A stretch of DNA of 64,000 bases. Origin: Undaria pinnatifida. Taxonomy: Eukaryota > Sar > Phaeophyceae > Laminariales > Alariaceae. The stretch covers positions 6,902,574 to 6,966,573 of the forward strand of contig JABAKD010000014.1 in NCBI GenBank assembly GCA_012845835.1. Reading direction: 5' to 3'. The notes under the pieces were generated by a model. It saw only the letters and a list, made by a program, of their open reading frames with translations. It did no database searches and was not told the origin of the DNA. The first letter of the stretch is position 1. Every line of letters starts with the position of its first letter. Positions 51,625 through 62,632 of the stretch are shown in pieces. Position numbers and translations under genes: made by a program.

Positions 51625-51710
51625 CAGCTTGCCAGCGCGTGCCCTTCAGTTTCCGTGTGGTGGCTTGCCAGCGCGTGCCCTTCAGTTTCCGTGGTGGTGG
51701 TAGCGCCAGC
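51625..51710 (+). repeat. ~37-bp tandem duplication
   Basis: GCTTGCCAGCGCGTGCCCTT, CAGTTTCCGTG occurs twice back to back (51629 and 51664), followed by CGCCAGCGCCAGC. Confidence 0.85.
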
Positions 51711-51740
51711 GCCAGCCGTCCCTACCGGCGGTCACTGAAT

Positions 51741-52393
51741 TGACTGATTATACGATAGCCCCTCCCCCCCCGAAAAAAATATAGCGATTTTCTTCAACGA
51801 GCGCTTCATGACTGCTCGACACGAGGAAGGGTGCTATGAAAGAAAATATTTCCGTGTGTTTTTTCGTTTGCACAAGACTTGATCAAACGATGACGTCGGG
51901 GTGGCAAGGGGCAACGTATTCCAGGAGATACGGTGCCAGAAGCTGGTTCCAAAAGCGGCGATTTCGTTGTTAAATGGAAGTTGGGGGGAGGGGGGGGGGG
52001 GGTATGTGAATAGCCTGTGAACACAATGGTTGCCCGTAGAACGACTCCGTTACTACTCTATGGCGGTGCAAGCTACAGCAGCCCATTTGTTCTACGAGTA
52101 TGATGGGGTTAGAGAGCTTTTTTTTTGCCATTTTTTTCTTTACTGACTGGGGGAGGAGAGTCGCTCTACGGTGTAGCCCCCCCAACTTTTCTTGAACGAA
52201 AGCGCCGGTTCTGAAACCAGCTCCAACCGGCCGTATCTCCTGTCCAGAATAGGGTGCCATCGCCACCCCGACCGACGCCATCGTTCGACAGTCCTTTTCA
52301 AAAACAGGAGAACATATGTGTGAAGATAGCTTTCCATATTTTCCTCTTCCTCGTTTCGAGCAGCGCCATGAAACGCTCGATAAAGAAAATCGC

Positions 52394-52424
<31 letters not shown>

Positions 52425-52438
52425 TCGTAGAATCGACT
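51741..52438. mobile_element. Head-to-head inverted pair of the TTCTACGATAGCCCC MITE
   Basis: The left arm (51741-52000, plus) and right arm (52150-52438, minus) each match the single element at 63655-63895: GCGATTTTCTTxAACGAGCG, GACGTCGGGGTG, CAGGAGATAC, GAAxCTGGTT. Outer ends are GACTGATTATACGATAGCCC and GTATCGTAGAATCGACTGGT. The arms could form a large hairpin. Confidence 0.7.
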
Positions 52439-52707
52439 GGTCAGGAACTAGTTAAGACGCACGCTACAGCAGAGTAGTGCACCACTTTTTCCGTGAGGCT
52501 TCTTATCTGAGGACCTCCGTAGGTACCGTATGTGACGGTGTATAGCACACCCCCTTGGACGAGTTTCGTATTCCGATTTCTCGACGACCGGTAGAGTCTA
52601 AACGACGAGCGACCTGTCGTCTATGGAAAGATCTGGACGACATCCTCCCAAAGCCGCCACCGTTCTTCTTCGCGCCGCGCTGGTTTCGGAGGAATTGGCT
52701 CAGTATT

Positions 52708-52812
52708 TCATCCCGGGGGGGGATCTTATCCCAGGGGGAATGTTATCCCAGGGAGGGTGTTATCCCAGGGGGGATGTTATCCCAGTGGGGGTGTTATCCC
52801 AGGGGGGGTGGT
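52708..52812 (+). repeat. 18-bp tandem repeat TTATCCCAGGGGGGxTG
   Basis: Six imperfect units, each with TTATCCCAG followed by a G run and TGT. Confidence 0.85.
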
Positions 52813-53289
52813 TACACACTAACGCTAACACTGTCATATGCCGTATATCACTCTCTCAAAAACGGAGTTGGGCGGGGAGAAAAGGCTCTAAGATCCGATG
52901 GGCAATATCATGGCCGAGGTGTATGACAACTAACACTAACATTGCTGAAAAAACAACGAAATTCCGACGAATTTTGGAAAAAGTGAGCCCAGTCGTTCAG
53001 AACACTGCTCAGCCCAAAAGTGGTCTACCTCGACACCTCTATTGTAGCATTCCTAATCTCATTGGCATGCCATGCGTATAGTCCTTCGACGGCCGGCCAC
53101 CATGCGTGTAGTCCTTGGACGGCCGGCCGGTAGCCCGGGGTGTTTCGAGTCGGCCGATGCCGCATGAATACTCACACACCACACCCGCGTAAACTCCACG
53201 CGGGTTTCTCTTAGGGTCGTGACCGGACTCGGGTCGGGCGATAGGCGGGTGTCAAACTCTTGCGAGGGGTCACGTGACGCTTGCTGAAA

Positions 53290-53660
53290 ATAGAGGTACA
53301 GCACTTCATTAGCGATATGTACATATTTTTTTAATTTATGGCGGGGGGCTCCTTAACCCCTTTTAGAGCCTCGAAAACCCCTGTCCCTATCCTAATTCCA
53401 ACTGTTTTTGGTCCCAAAAGCGGGTTCCCAGTCGTAAAGGCGAAAACCCATAATGGCAGAAGAGGACTGATTTTTTTACCTTTGTTTTGCAATAAAAATA
53501 TTATATTCATGTATGTGATATACCTAGGCCATCGGGTATCGTAGCACTTTCCGTTCACTCGAGAAAGTCAGTTTTCTTTGGTGAGGTCAAAAAAAGTTAG
53601 AGTTCACTCACGTACGGAGCTCCTCAGCAAAAAATGTGGTGCACCACACCTCTGCCGTAG
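53290..53660. repeat. Decayed CTACGATA-family MITE
   Basis: It includes GGCGGGGGGCTCCTTAACCCC, CCTAGGCCATCGGGTATCGTAG, and CACCACACCTCTGCCGTAGC near the end, in the order seen in better copies. Ends are not intact. Confidence 0.45.
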
Positions 53661-53667
53661 CATGCAT

Positions 53668-53757
53668 GGAGTAAAAAACAGTAAAAAACAGTAAAAAACA
53701 GTCAAAAACAGTCAAAAACAGCCAAAACAATCAAAAACAGTCAAAAACAGTCATAAA
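53668..53757 (+). repeat. 10-bp tandem repeat (AGTCAAAAAC)
   Basis: About nine units of AGT(A/C)AAAAAC with minor variants. Confidence 0.9.
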
Positions 53758-53761
53758 GAGG

Positions 53762-54095
53762 TATTCGAAATCTCACGGGTCTTGTCGGGTCGGGTCATCA
53801 GGTTTTCCAAATCTCACGGGTCGGGTCGGGTCGGGTCGGATCGGGTCGGGTCGGGTCGGGTCGGGTCGGGTCGGGTCGGGTCGGGTCGGGTCGGGTCGGG
53901 TCGGGTCGGGTCGGGTCGGGTCGGGTCGGGTCGGGTCGGGTCGGGTCGGGTCGGGTCGGGTCGGGTCGGGTCGGGTCGGGTCGGGTCGGGTCGGGTCGGG
54001 TCGGGTCGGGTCGGGTCGGGTCGGGTCGGGTCGGGTCGGGGTCTGATAGTCATCTGACCCAACACGAACCACGAGAAGTGATCCGACCCGTGAAG
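53762..54095 (+). repeat. GGGTC pentanucleotide array with conserved flanks, copy 2
   Basis: About 45 near-perfect GGGTC units (53817-54041). It is entered through AAATCTCACGGGTC (also at 53768) and left through TGATCCGACCCGTGAAGGCCCTGG. The flanks match the array at 46.5-46.8 kb. Open frames of repeated Thr-Arg-Pro-Asp-Pro or Gly-Ser-Gly-Arg-Val are artefacts. Confidence 0.95.
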
Positions 54096-55320
54096 GCCCT
54101 GGTAAAATCAGGTTCGTCACTTTTTCTCATTGTTAAAAGTCGTCCCCCAATTGTTATTTTTTTTTAACTCTCAATCAACTATCAAACGAGAGGCAACTCT
54201 CCTATTGTTGCATTATCGGTGAAGAAAAAAAAACGAATGCCTACCTTATTAGTCAATCTCTATCCTGCATGTCGGCCCAGACCCAACCCGACCCCAACCA
54301 TAACCCTACCCCTAACCTTAACCCCAACCCCTTGGAGGGCTCGAGGTCGACAAGGGCGATCCCATGGCTCCGCCGCGTGTTTCGAAGGCATTTTTCCAAG
54401 AACAATCGGCCGGCTGAAGGGCGGGCATCAACCAAGCAGACACAGTGCGTTGAGCCATTTGTTTTGCGCACCAATAATGCAAATAGGTGGGCTGTCCAAC
54501 CGGGACGGAATACGTTTTTTTGGCTGCTTGACAAAATGGGGTATACCTCGCGTGCGTTTGAACAAAATACGGTACCCTATTTTTCGTGGCGGGGCGCGCC
54601 AGCGTACGCCGGCTAAACGCCTCCAATTCGCGCGTTCTGGCGCCTCCTCCCCACGCGCATGGTGTGTGGGCAGCACGCCAAACCCTTTCCCCGTCCTTCG
54701 ACACCCCAAAGCAGGGTAAATACGGGCGTGAAAAACTCCTCTCCACAGACCACTCCATTCTTCTCGTAAGCTACCGGGGGGTACATACTCCCTTCTCTGG
54801 TAAGAAAAATTGTTGACCGCCCCTTTTTGTTCACAGTAAACCCCTTTTCGCCAAGAACCCCTTTTCGTTCAGTGGACCAGTCCTCATCCGTGGCAGAGAT
54901 GAAAAAGGGCACACCCAAATATCTCCCCAACCGCGCTCGAAAGATCCTGCAATCAGTACTGGTATTCGGCAATCGGTATTCCGCACGCCACGTGCCAGTA
55001 GAGATGCACTACTTTTGTTTCCGTGGCTCCTAACCTATTGAGGAGGTCTATACTGTACGTCATACAAGAACTGAGTTCGGGAGAAAACAACATCAGTGGT
55101 GTACCCATAGTAGATATTAGACCATCCAGTTTAAGACCATAGCAAAGATAAGACCAAGTAAATCGGTCTGTCACGAAGAAGAAACCACTTGGAATTAGTC
55201 ACACAGGATTTTTGTTTGCAGTGGTAAAATATAAGACCACAGCAGAGATAACACCACCTAACTAAGCCCAACTAAGTTGGCTTGTCACGGAGTGGTCTTA
55301 AACCGGGTATATCACTGTAG
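54096..55320. other. No gene supported
   Basis: Several overlapping frames of 90-166 codons occur on both strands between 54219 and 54972 with no domain or consistent bias. Telomere-like CCCTAACC phrases lie at 54300-54330. AAGACCA and AAGACCAC phrases repeat around 55120-55240. Confidence 0.3.
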
Positions 55321-55324
55321 TACT

Positions 55325-55487
55325 ATCCGATGAAAAATCCCACGGCCTACACTATGTGTACGACGAAAAATGATATCTATTTGAAAAAATGGAACTTCTG
55401 ACGATTTTGGGTTAAGGAGCCCTGCCATTCAGAAAACAATTTTGCCTTCAAAAGGCGTACCATATGCCTCTATCGTGGCACGCGTCT
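55325..55487 (+). mobile_element. CTACGATA-family MITE, right-hand fragment
   Basis: CGATGAAAAATCCCACGGCC, TTCTGACGATTTTGGGTTAA, GGAGCCCTGCCATTCAG and GCCTCTATCGTGGCACGCGTC match the right half of 51096-51404. The left half is absent. Confidence 0.65.
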
Positions 55488-55694
55488 GTGTCATGCGACT
55501 GCACTTCTGCTTGCTGCCGGTAACCCGGTGGTCGCTGGCGAGCGTCCGCGCTTGAGACAAAACGACTCGTTCGGCTGCAGTCCTCATCTCTTCGTGGGGC
55601 AGGGGCCAAGAATTCTCCCACCTTCAGGAAATCCACCTGGAGAAACTGTGCGGCAATGCAAATCACAGTTTCGCACTATTAGCATTCGTCTAAT

Positions 55695-55781
55695 TAACTG
55701 CAAGTAGTAGTAACTACTAGTAGTAGCAGCAGTAGTAAAAGTAGCAGCAGCAGTAGTAGTAGGAGTAGTAGTAGAGTAGTG

Positions 55782-55851
<70 letters not shown>

Positions 55852-55890
55852 AAGTAATAGTAGTAGTAGCAGTAGTAGTAGTAAGGAGGG
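55695..55890 (+). repeat. AGT trinucleotide microsatellite
   Basis: (AGT)n with AGC and AGG interruptions. Confidence 0.95.
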
Positions 55891-55954
55891 AGCAGAGCAA
55901 GCACCTTAGGAGATACATTGACAGTAGATGGAAGGAGTAAGGGTGGGATAGATA

Positions 55955-56270
55955 GGCGGAGGGAGGGGGGGGGGGAAGGGGGGGAGGGAGGGAGGGAGGG
56001 AGGGAGGGAGGGAGGGAGGGAGGGAGGGAGGGAGGGAGGGAGGGAGGGAGGGAGGGAGGGAGGGAGGGAGGGAGGGAGGGAGGGAGGGAGGGAGGGAGGG
56101 AGGGAGGGAGGGAGGGAGGGGGGGAGGGAGGGAGGGAGGGGGGGAGGGAGGGAGGGAGGGAGGGGGGGAGGGAGGGGGGGAGGGAGGGAGGGAGGGAGGG
56201 AGGGAGGGAGGGAGGGAGGGAGGGAGGGAAGGAGGGGAAGGAAGCAGAGGGGTGGGGAGGAGGGAGCCAG
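55955..56270 (+). repeat. GGGA tetranucleotide microsatellite
   Basis: About 65-70 GGGA units with GGGG interruptions. Gly/Arg/Glu and Pro/Ser/Leu frames are artefacts. Confidence 0.95.
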
Positions 56271-56334
56271 GGGGGGGGGCGGGGGGGGTGGGGAGGAGGG
56301 AGGCAGAGATAAGGAGGGATGGAGGGTCAACACG

Positions 56335-57240
56335 CTATTACCATACATTATTTATGTAGGTTTTAGGGGGCGGGAAAGGCCTCCCCTTGACTCGATCGGC
56401 CTTTAGTTCTTGCGTCCAACAAGCGTGTTTGTTTTGTGTGCGAAACGAAAATCGTTTGGGGTTTTCTACAAACTCCAGGCCTTTTTTTTTCACCAAATGC
56501 TGGGTATCGACCGTCTCGACTATACCAGGATATATTACATTAGTCGAATTCACAGGTGCGACATATATATTGCGATGACTTTTTTGTGAAGTCGAGGTCC
56601 CTCTACAGTGCTGTGCATTGCCAGACGACAACACCCGCACTAAAGTGGGACCCCGAGCTATCCCGGGTTAGTGCGGTATAGCATAGTACTCTGTAGGACG
56701 AGGTAACCTGTCATGTCACGCCATGTTCACCGCACTAAACTGGGATCTCGCACTAAAGGGTGCAGTACCGCGCTACCGCGGGAGTGCACCTCTTCTTCTG
56801 TGTACCTACGTTGGTTTGCCTTTTCGATTGCTTTCACGGCAAAGAACCAACCAAGCAGTTAGCAGTACTACATATACTGCTGTAGTACCTTTGGATCATC
56901 GTATACTTTCGAAGCAGTACGTAAGTACTTGTCGTGGTTCCTCTATAGCCAGCCCCGATTGAGCAGTGTCGCTCGCCCGCTACTACTACAGCGCCTGTGA
57001 AGCCGGCTGGCAGATATGGGAGTGGCCCACCCAGTGAGTGGCGGAGTCACTCCACGCCTGGGGTGCAGCAGAACTTTCTCGCAGCATCTCCTAATATCAC
57101 ATGATGAGCTCAATAAATGTCTCACGCCCGAAACACGATGACTTCGAGTGCAAGATTCATTCGTTCGCATACCGCGACCAATATTTCTACGTGTGCCACA
57201 AGTAGTAGTAGTGTTCAAACAAAGGAAAATACTCGTAAAA
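56335..57240. other. No gene supported
   Basis: GCACTAAA(C/G)TGGGA is seen at 56638 and 56735. No exon or known element is visible. Confidence 0.35.
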
Positions 57241-57261
57241 TTATCATGCTAATGTTGAGAT

Positions 57262-57485
57262 ATTAATTAGTGGGGTATTTCGTACTCCGTGTGACCTCTT
57301 GCAAAAGGTTAACCCATGGCTTACCCAAACAAAGCCTTATGAACACTCTCCCCCCCTGAAACGGCGGGATACCAGGTCGGCCGGATATACCGGCTGAGCT
57401 GTCAATATATCCAAACCGTTTCATTTCCTGGATATACCAGGGAGAGTACTTGTCAAGTTCAACATGGGGAAAGTCTTGAAATTCT
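57262..57485 (-). mobile_element. SINE-like family 2, copy with 5' part
   Basis: On the minus strand it reads TTGAACTTGACAAGTACTCTC, CAGGAAATGAAACGG, the ATATCCGGCCGACCTGGTATCC segment and CGCCGTTTCAGG, then AAGGCTTTGTTTGGGTAAGC and CTTTTGCAAGAGGTCACACGG. The same order is at 63363-63575 (plus). The tRNA-like B-box end is not present here. Confidence 0.6.
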
Positions 57486-57499
57486 ATTACTATAAAATT

Positions 57500-58800
57500 A
57501 AAATACACTCCAGCTGTGAGATCGAAGATTTTGTCGAAACTCGTCTTTGCAAGCTGTGTGTGATACTCCGATCGCGCGTATTACGGGTTGTGTGTCCTCA
57601 TTAAGGAAATAGGTCGGCGACTCCCCTTGCAACTACAGCGTAGCTATCAGGGTCAACAGGGTGACGTTAGTCAGTCTGTGCGCGGAAACTATAAAACCTG
57701 TTTCTGAGGGGGACAAAATCTGACAGCTGTGGAAGGAAATGTTTCAATTTATCAAGTGAATCCTGTAAGTCGAATAACCGGTGAAGGGAGGGCGGAGTTT
57801 TGAAGGACGTGGGGGCCTGATTTTGATCAAAAGGGGGCGGGAGGGGGGGAAGGGGGGGGAGGGGACGGGTGGGGCAGGTCAATTTGTGCGTGGAAACTAC
57901 AAATCCTTCTTGTTGGGGAGGGGGAGAGAATGTGGCGGGGGGAGCGGGGGGTGGGGGGGGAGGGCTTTAGGTCGCATAGATGTAGGGGTTTGCTATACGC
58001 GTGGTGCTAGGTCTAGGCGATGGTGCGGGTGGTGGGGAAGGAGGGGGCGTTGGGGGCGGGGGGGGTTGGGAATTGCAGCAGCGGCATGGAGGGCTCTAAA
58101 AAGATAATGAGGCGATATCCCGGGCGTGGAAGTGTTTATTACTCTGGCGGATTTCGATATTAGGTGGGGCGTGTAAGCAAGAGAGAGCGAGGAAAAAAAA
58201 AAGGCCGGGGGGGGGAGGGGGGCGGGGGGGGGAAGGGTTTTCAAGAGGTTTAGGTCACATAAAAAAGTACACTCCAGCTATGAGATAAGGATTTGGTCGA
58301 CACTGATCTTCGCAACATTGTGTGTGATCCTCCGATCGCGCGTATTAATAATATAAGTAGGGGCTTGCTATACGCGCGGTGCTGGGTCTAGGCGATCGTG
58401 CGGGGTGTGGGGAAGGAGGGGGAGTTGGGGGGGGGAGGGGGGATGAATGTAAGCTACATCATGGATGGCTAGAAAGACAATGACGTTATATCAATTGCTT
58501 AGAAGTGTTTATTACTCTGGCCGATTTCGATTTTAAGTGGGGATTTTGAACGAACTGGGCGGGGAACGAAAGGGGGGGGAGAGGGCGGAGATGAGTTGGA
58601 GCTGCGGCATGGATGGCTAAATGGATAATTAGATGATATCAGCTGGCTGGTAGTGTTTACTACTCTGGTAGATTTTGATTTCAGGTGGGGCGTTCAAACA
58701 AGAGGGATCAGGGGGGGGGGGGGCATTTCAATATGTGCGCGGAAACTATAAGTTCTTAAAGGGAACAAATCTGACGGTTGTAGCAAGAAGACACCCCTTT
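57500..58800 (+). repeat. ~1.3-kb dispersed repeat block, copy 2
   Basis: It is collinear with 16890-18190: the CAGCTGTGAGATCGA unit, ATCAAGTGAATCCTGTAAGT, CGAATAACCGGTGA, then G-rich units with GTTTGCTATACGCG and GGCGATGGTGCGGGTGGTGG, and the end around ACCCGCCTGGTAATG. The copies are in direct orientation about 40.6 kb apart. Differences are mainly G-run lengths and small indels. Confidence 0.75.
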
Positions 58801-58999
58801 ATATCACCCGCCTGGTAATGTTTATTATTCTAGAAGGTTTGGTGTTACATGTAGTATGCAACCCAGTTCTTAGGTGTAGTAAACAACGTGTTAAAAGCTT
58901 CATAATTTGTTATTGTACATGGATCGAAAGATTTCAATCGATAGGTACAATCTTGCAGATACCATTATTTTCTGACATCGCTAATTATAAGAAATATAT

Positions 59000-59600
59000 A
59001 CATATTGCCAAATACAACAGGCGAGGTGATGTGGTCATGCAATGTCCTCGCCATTGAGAACGAAAAGGAGAAATGCGAATCGCTATTGTTTTGAAAGGAA
59101 CGCTTAGTGCACGCGCGCTCAGTTACGTTACTTCGTTAGTCATACTTCGCTTGGCATAGGTTGGGAGGCGATCATGCAGACGGTATATACGGAATACCCT
59201 ACGTAATAAGTTGGTAGTGCGGTTTACCGTAATTTTAACATGTCTGTCTGTACCTCCTTATCACATTATTATTGTCTCACATATACGATTTTACGATTAT
59301 GGTTTTTACCGTGCCGATGTGGGGCTCTGAGGTCGCCAACTCTAAGACAGAGATACATCTTACAAAGGCTCCAAGCGAGGTGACGTAGGCATGCGATGTC
59401 ACCATTATTGAACGCGAGGGTGACTTTACTTCGTTAGGCATATGCTACTGCGTTTGGTGGAGGTTGTCAGGCGATCATGCAAACCGCCGGAGGCACGAAA
59501 TACTCTGCGTAATAGGTTGGTAGTGTGGTCTACCGCAGTGTTAACATATCTGCCTACTTCTTTTTCACATTGTTATTATCTAGTGTACGATTATACGCCC
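59000..59600 (+). repeat. ~350-bp-offset duplication
   Basis: GCGAGGTGA(T/C)GT, CATGC(A/G)ATGTC, TTACTTCGTTAG, AGGCGATCATGCA, CGTAATA(A/G)GTTGGTAGTG and TTTAACAT-type phrases occur in the same order at 59018-59260 and 59368-59560. Confidence 0.65.
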
Positions 59601-59715
59601 TGTTTTCTCCCCACTGTCGTCGAAGATGTTGTGGTCCTGTAGATGTCGCGTCCATGTTTGGTGCTCTTGTTAGTGGTGCTCATGAAAACATGCCCTAGCG
59701 TGTAGTAGACGATCG

Positions 59716-60060
59716 TTGAGTGGTGTTCCTTTCCTTTACATCAAGCCAGGTAGTATATGTCAACGAAACCGCTTGCTTGAAAACGACAAAATAAAATTCC
59801 TCACGCACCTGATACAGAGGAGACGCGGCCCGAAGCTTGTTCATTATACCGACGGCCAGGAACAGGTTATCGAGCAGCGCACTTCATTTTTACTACCGCT
59901 CCTCATTCCACCTAAAACACTACGGGCATGCGTTGGACCCAGCTCGCTGATGCCCAAAACCAATTGCAAAAGAGGTGATGTGGTGGGCGAATGCTATAAT
60001 GATGGGCGCTGCTACGAATACCCCGTCTCTTTTTCTGTTTGTTCTTGCGTTCTTGATTAA
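59716..60060 (+). other. Open frame, unrecognised (114 codons)
   Basis: A single plus-strand frame with a mixed, protein-like composition and several Cys near the end (C-Y-N-D-G-R-C-Y; C-S-C). No paralogue or domain recognised. It may be an exon, but evidence is thin. Confidence 0.25.
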
Positions 60061-60234
60061 CCTGTTATTTGGCAACGAGCAGTTTCGACGTACTTTAGGT
60101 GTGTGTAAACACTATATGTAGACTATGCGATGTTTCTGAGTCGTAGGGACCTCAATTTGGAATCCAGGGTACATCTGTTCTATCTTTTGACTGGGTTTCG
60201 TATGTAGACGTGTATGTGGTTTAGTGTGTGGGCA

Positions 60235-60810
60235 TTCTTGGTTGATGCCCTAGACTTCGTTATCGTGTCGGTTCAGAGTGGTGTTTTCGAATGCATATTC
60301 TTTTTCGTCCGCGTGGTTATTGCTACACGTGTATGTTTTGGCTGATGTTCTAGACTTCGTTATCGTGTTGTTCCAGAATGGTGTTCTCAAATACATATTA
60401 TTTGTGTCCGCGTGGATGTTGCTACACGTGTATGTTTTAGTTGATGTTCTAGACTTCGTTATCGTGTTGTTTCAGAGTGGTGTTTTTGAACACGTACTTC
60501 GAAGTATTATTTTGTGTCTGCGTGGTTGTTGCTATACGCGTATGTTTTGGGTGATGTTCTAGACTTCGTTATCGTGTTGTTTCAGTATGGTGCTCTCAAA
60601 TACATATTATTTGTGTCCGCGTGGATGTTGCCACACGTGCATGTTTTGGTTGATGTTCTACGCTTCGTTATCGTGTTGTTTCAGAGTGGTGTTTTTGAAC
60701 ACGTATTGTTTTGTGTTCGCGTGGTTGTTGCTGTACGTGTATGTTTTGGTTGATGTTCTAGACTTCGTTATCGCGATGTTTCAGAGTGGTTTATCAAACA
60801 CATATTAGTT
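60235..60810 (+). repeat. ~100-bp tandem array, five to six units
   Basis: Each unit carries GTTCTAGACTTCGTTATCGT, GTT(T/C)CAGA(G/A)TGGTGTT, ACATATT-type, GTGTCCGCGTGG(T/A)TGTTGCTA and CACGTGTATGTTTTGG. Most frames stay open and give a Leu/Val-rich repeat, but unit lengths vary (about 95-115 bases), so the frame shifts between units. Confidence 0.85.
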
Positions 60811-61299
60811 TACAGTGGTTGGGGAGGGTGGCCTGTTGTGCATATCCGCAAAAAGTATTGATGTACGCCGAGAAAACTGCTTCGGGCGGTTTAAAACGAA
60901 GTTGCGAGGCACGTTTGGGAATTTCAACGTTCCCCCTCATGAGTTTTGTCAAGTGTGGTTAAATGCATATTTATCCCTGGAGAGATATAAACATGCAACA
61001 ATCAACCTTGACAACTATGGGTTGTAGTGGTATCATAATACACTTATAATACCGTTATTGTTCATAGTTTGACTATTATTCATTATTTTGCTACACTTTC
61101 TGGGTTGAATAGAAATACTTCGCGAGGCTAGGGTTGAAGCCTTGAAATGAAAGTTTACAAGAAGGTTTCGTATATGTGATTAGCCTGCTTATTGAGTACT
61201 TTCTTGTGGACGAAGTAGTGGGAGGTTTAACGCGACAGATATTGCAGTGTTGTATCATACTTTTCATGTGTGTAAACCTGTGGCATGTTTCTTTGCGGC

Positions 61300-61716
61300 C
61301 AGGGAGGGGGGTGGTGGGGTAGTGGGGGGGGGAGAAAATGAGTTTAAACCTGTGGCATAGTTATGTTCAATCAGCTAGGAAGGGAGGGAGGGGCGCGGGG
61401 GGGGGAAATCCGGTGCTTTGTCTCTTGTCTATCTACTGGTTCCGAATTTCCAACCAATTGAACGGCTACATTAGCCTTGCGTAGCAGTGTGAAGTTTGAT
61501 AACATATTTTTAACCTAAGGTGGGGGGGGGGGGTAAGTGAGTTTGTGGTGAGGGTATACAAGTTCGCAGCATTATACTATACTTCTTGTATGTGTGGACG
61601 CATGTGGCATATTTCTGTTTATTGGGTAGCGAGGGGAAAAAGAGAAAGGGGGAGGCGGGGACCAAGGGGGAGGGGGGAACAAAGGGGGGTAAAAAGGGGG
61701 GGGGGAGGGGCTGGGG

Positions 61717-61758
<42 letters not shown>

Positions 61759-61770
61759 GGAAGCGGGTTT
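61300..61770. repeat. G-rich tracts with very long G homopolymer
   Basis: GGGGAGG-type stretches at 61300-61335 and 61380-61405, then an almost pure G block at 61680-61756 with an uninterrupted run above 30. Confidence 0.9.
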
Positions 61771-61974
61771 TCCCCCGCCTCCCTTTGGGTTGCTTGCCTT
61801 TATCGTTTTCATCTAATAGTTCCGAAACGTCTCACACTTTATTGACTTTTTCAGCCTTTGTAGCATTTCATTTTGTATCATATATAAAACCACTCTTCAT
61901 ACGTCACGATAGTATATCCGTAAGGGACTCGAACAAATTTCAAGGGGGGCATAATAAAGCATACTCGGGTGTAT

Positions 61975-62130
61975 TGTGGATGGTGGGATTCGAACCCACG
62001 ACCCAAAGAAAACATGGTATGTCGACGACGCCATTTGTTAAGGTATTAGCGAGGTGTTAGTTCGTTTGACCACTTGCAAAAGGTTAACCAATAGATAGCT
62101 TACCCAAACTAAGCCTTATAACACGTGTCC
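61975..62130 (-). mobile_element. SINE-like family 2, tRNA-like copy
   Basis: The minus strand has a B-box-like GGGTTCGAATCCC (61997-61985) in TGGGTCGTGGGTTCGAATCC and an A-box-like TGGTCAAACGA (62072-62062), with AAATGGCGTCGTCGAC between them. The box spacing is longer than in a canonical tRNA and no matching 5' acceptor strand is present, so I call it a tRNA-derived SINE rather than a tRNA gene. Confidence 0.65.
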
Positions 62131-62469
62131 TTCAGTTCCACAAGTCTGGGTGGCTAGAGACGCAAGACTGCAGGATATAGGGCCAATATAGTTGGTGTAG
62201 AACCGGCGTTTAGGAGCTCAGATCTTCGTTTTTCACCGGTGTTCGTTAAAATTTTTAGGGGGGGGGCTATCGTGCAAGCACTCAATTTTAAAGTCTTGAG
62301 GGAGTTCAACCGCACTATAGAGGTCGAAACGTCAGAACGTCAGAAACTTTAGTCTGTAAAAGGGCAACCACTACCGGACTATAGAGGGATGTGACTCGAT
62401 GTGACTGTGGCAGCATGCGGACTAGCTCCCCGGTTTCCCCTAGTATAATACGTATAATAGGTATATATT

Positions 62470-62632
62470 AGTGGTACCCGTGCTATAGTGGGAACCGAAG
62501 GACACACCAGCTAGCGCTGGATGGCGCATGCAATTGATTTGAGTTAAATCGACACACGACATGTATGAAAATACGTGGAAGTGTATGGTGAGCTTAAGCT
62601 TTATTGTTCCCAATCCGCCGGAGAATAAAAAT
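62470..62632 (+). repeat. ~200-bp dispersed element, copy 3 (partial)
   Basis: CACCAGCTAGCGCTGGAT, TGAGTTAAATCGACACACGA, GAAAATACGTGGAAGTG, GGTGAGCTTAAGCTTTAT and ATCCGCCGGAGA match 37893-38090. The GGCAGCTTGCG start is missing. Confidence 0.7.

Noticed and set aside
53773-54120. Repeat-protein frames of Thr-Arg-Pro-Asp-Pro or Gly-Ser-Gly-Arg-Val type
   Set aside because: Products of the GGGTC pentanucleotide array; similar frames appear on both strands, as expected from a repeat whose period is not a multiple of three.
55584-56406. 254-codon Pro/Ser/Tyr/Thr frame (minus) and 162-codon Gly/Arg/Glu frame (plus)
   Set aside because: They run through GGGA and AGT microsatellites; the composition explains the open frame.
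61975-62080. A true tRNA gene on the minus strand
   Set aside because: The T-arm-like and A-box-like parts are good, but the spacing is too long, no acceptor stem pairs with the CCACCATCC end, and several dispersed copies exist, which fits a SINE.
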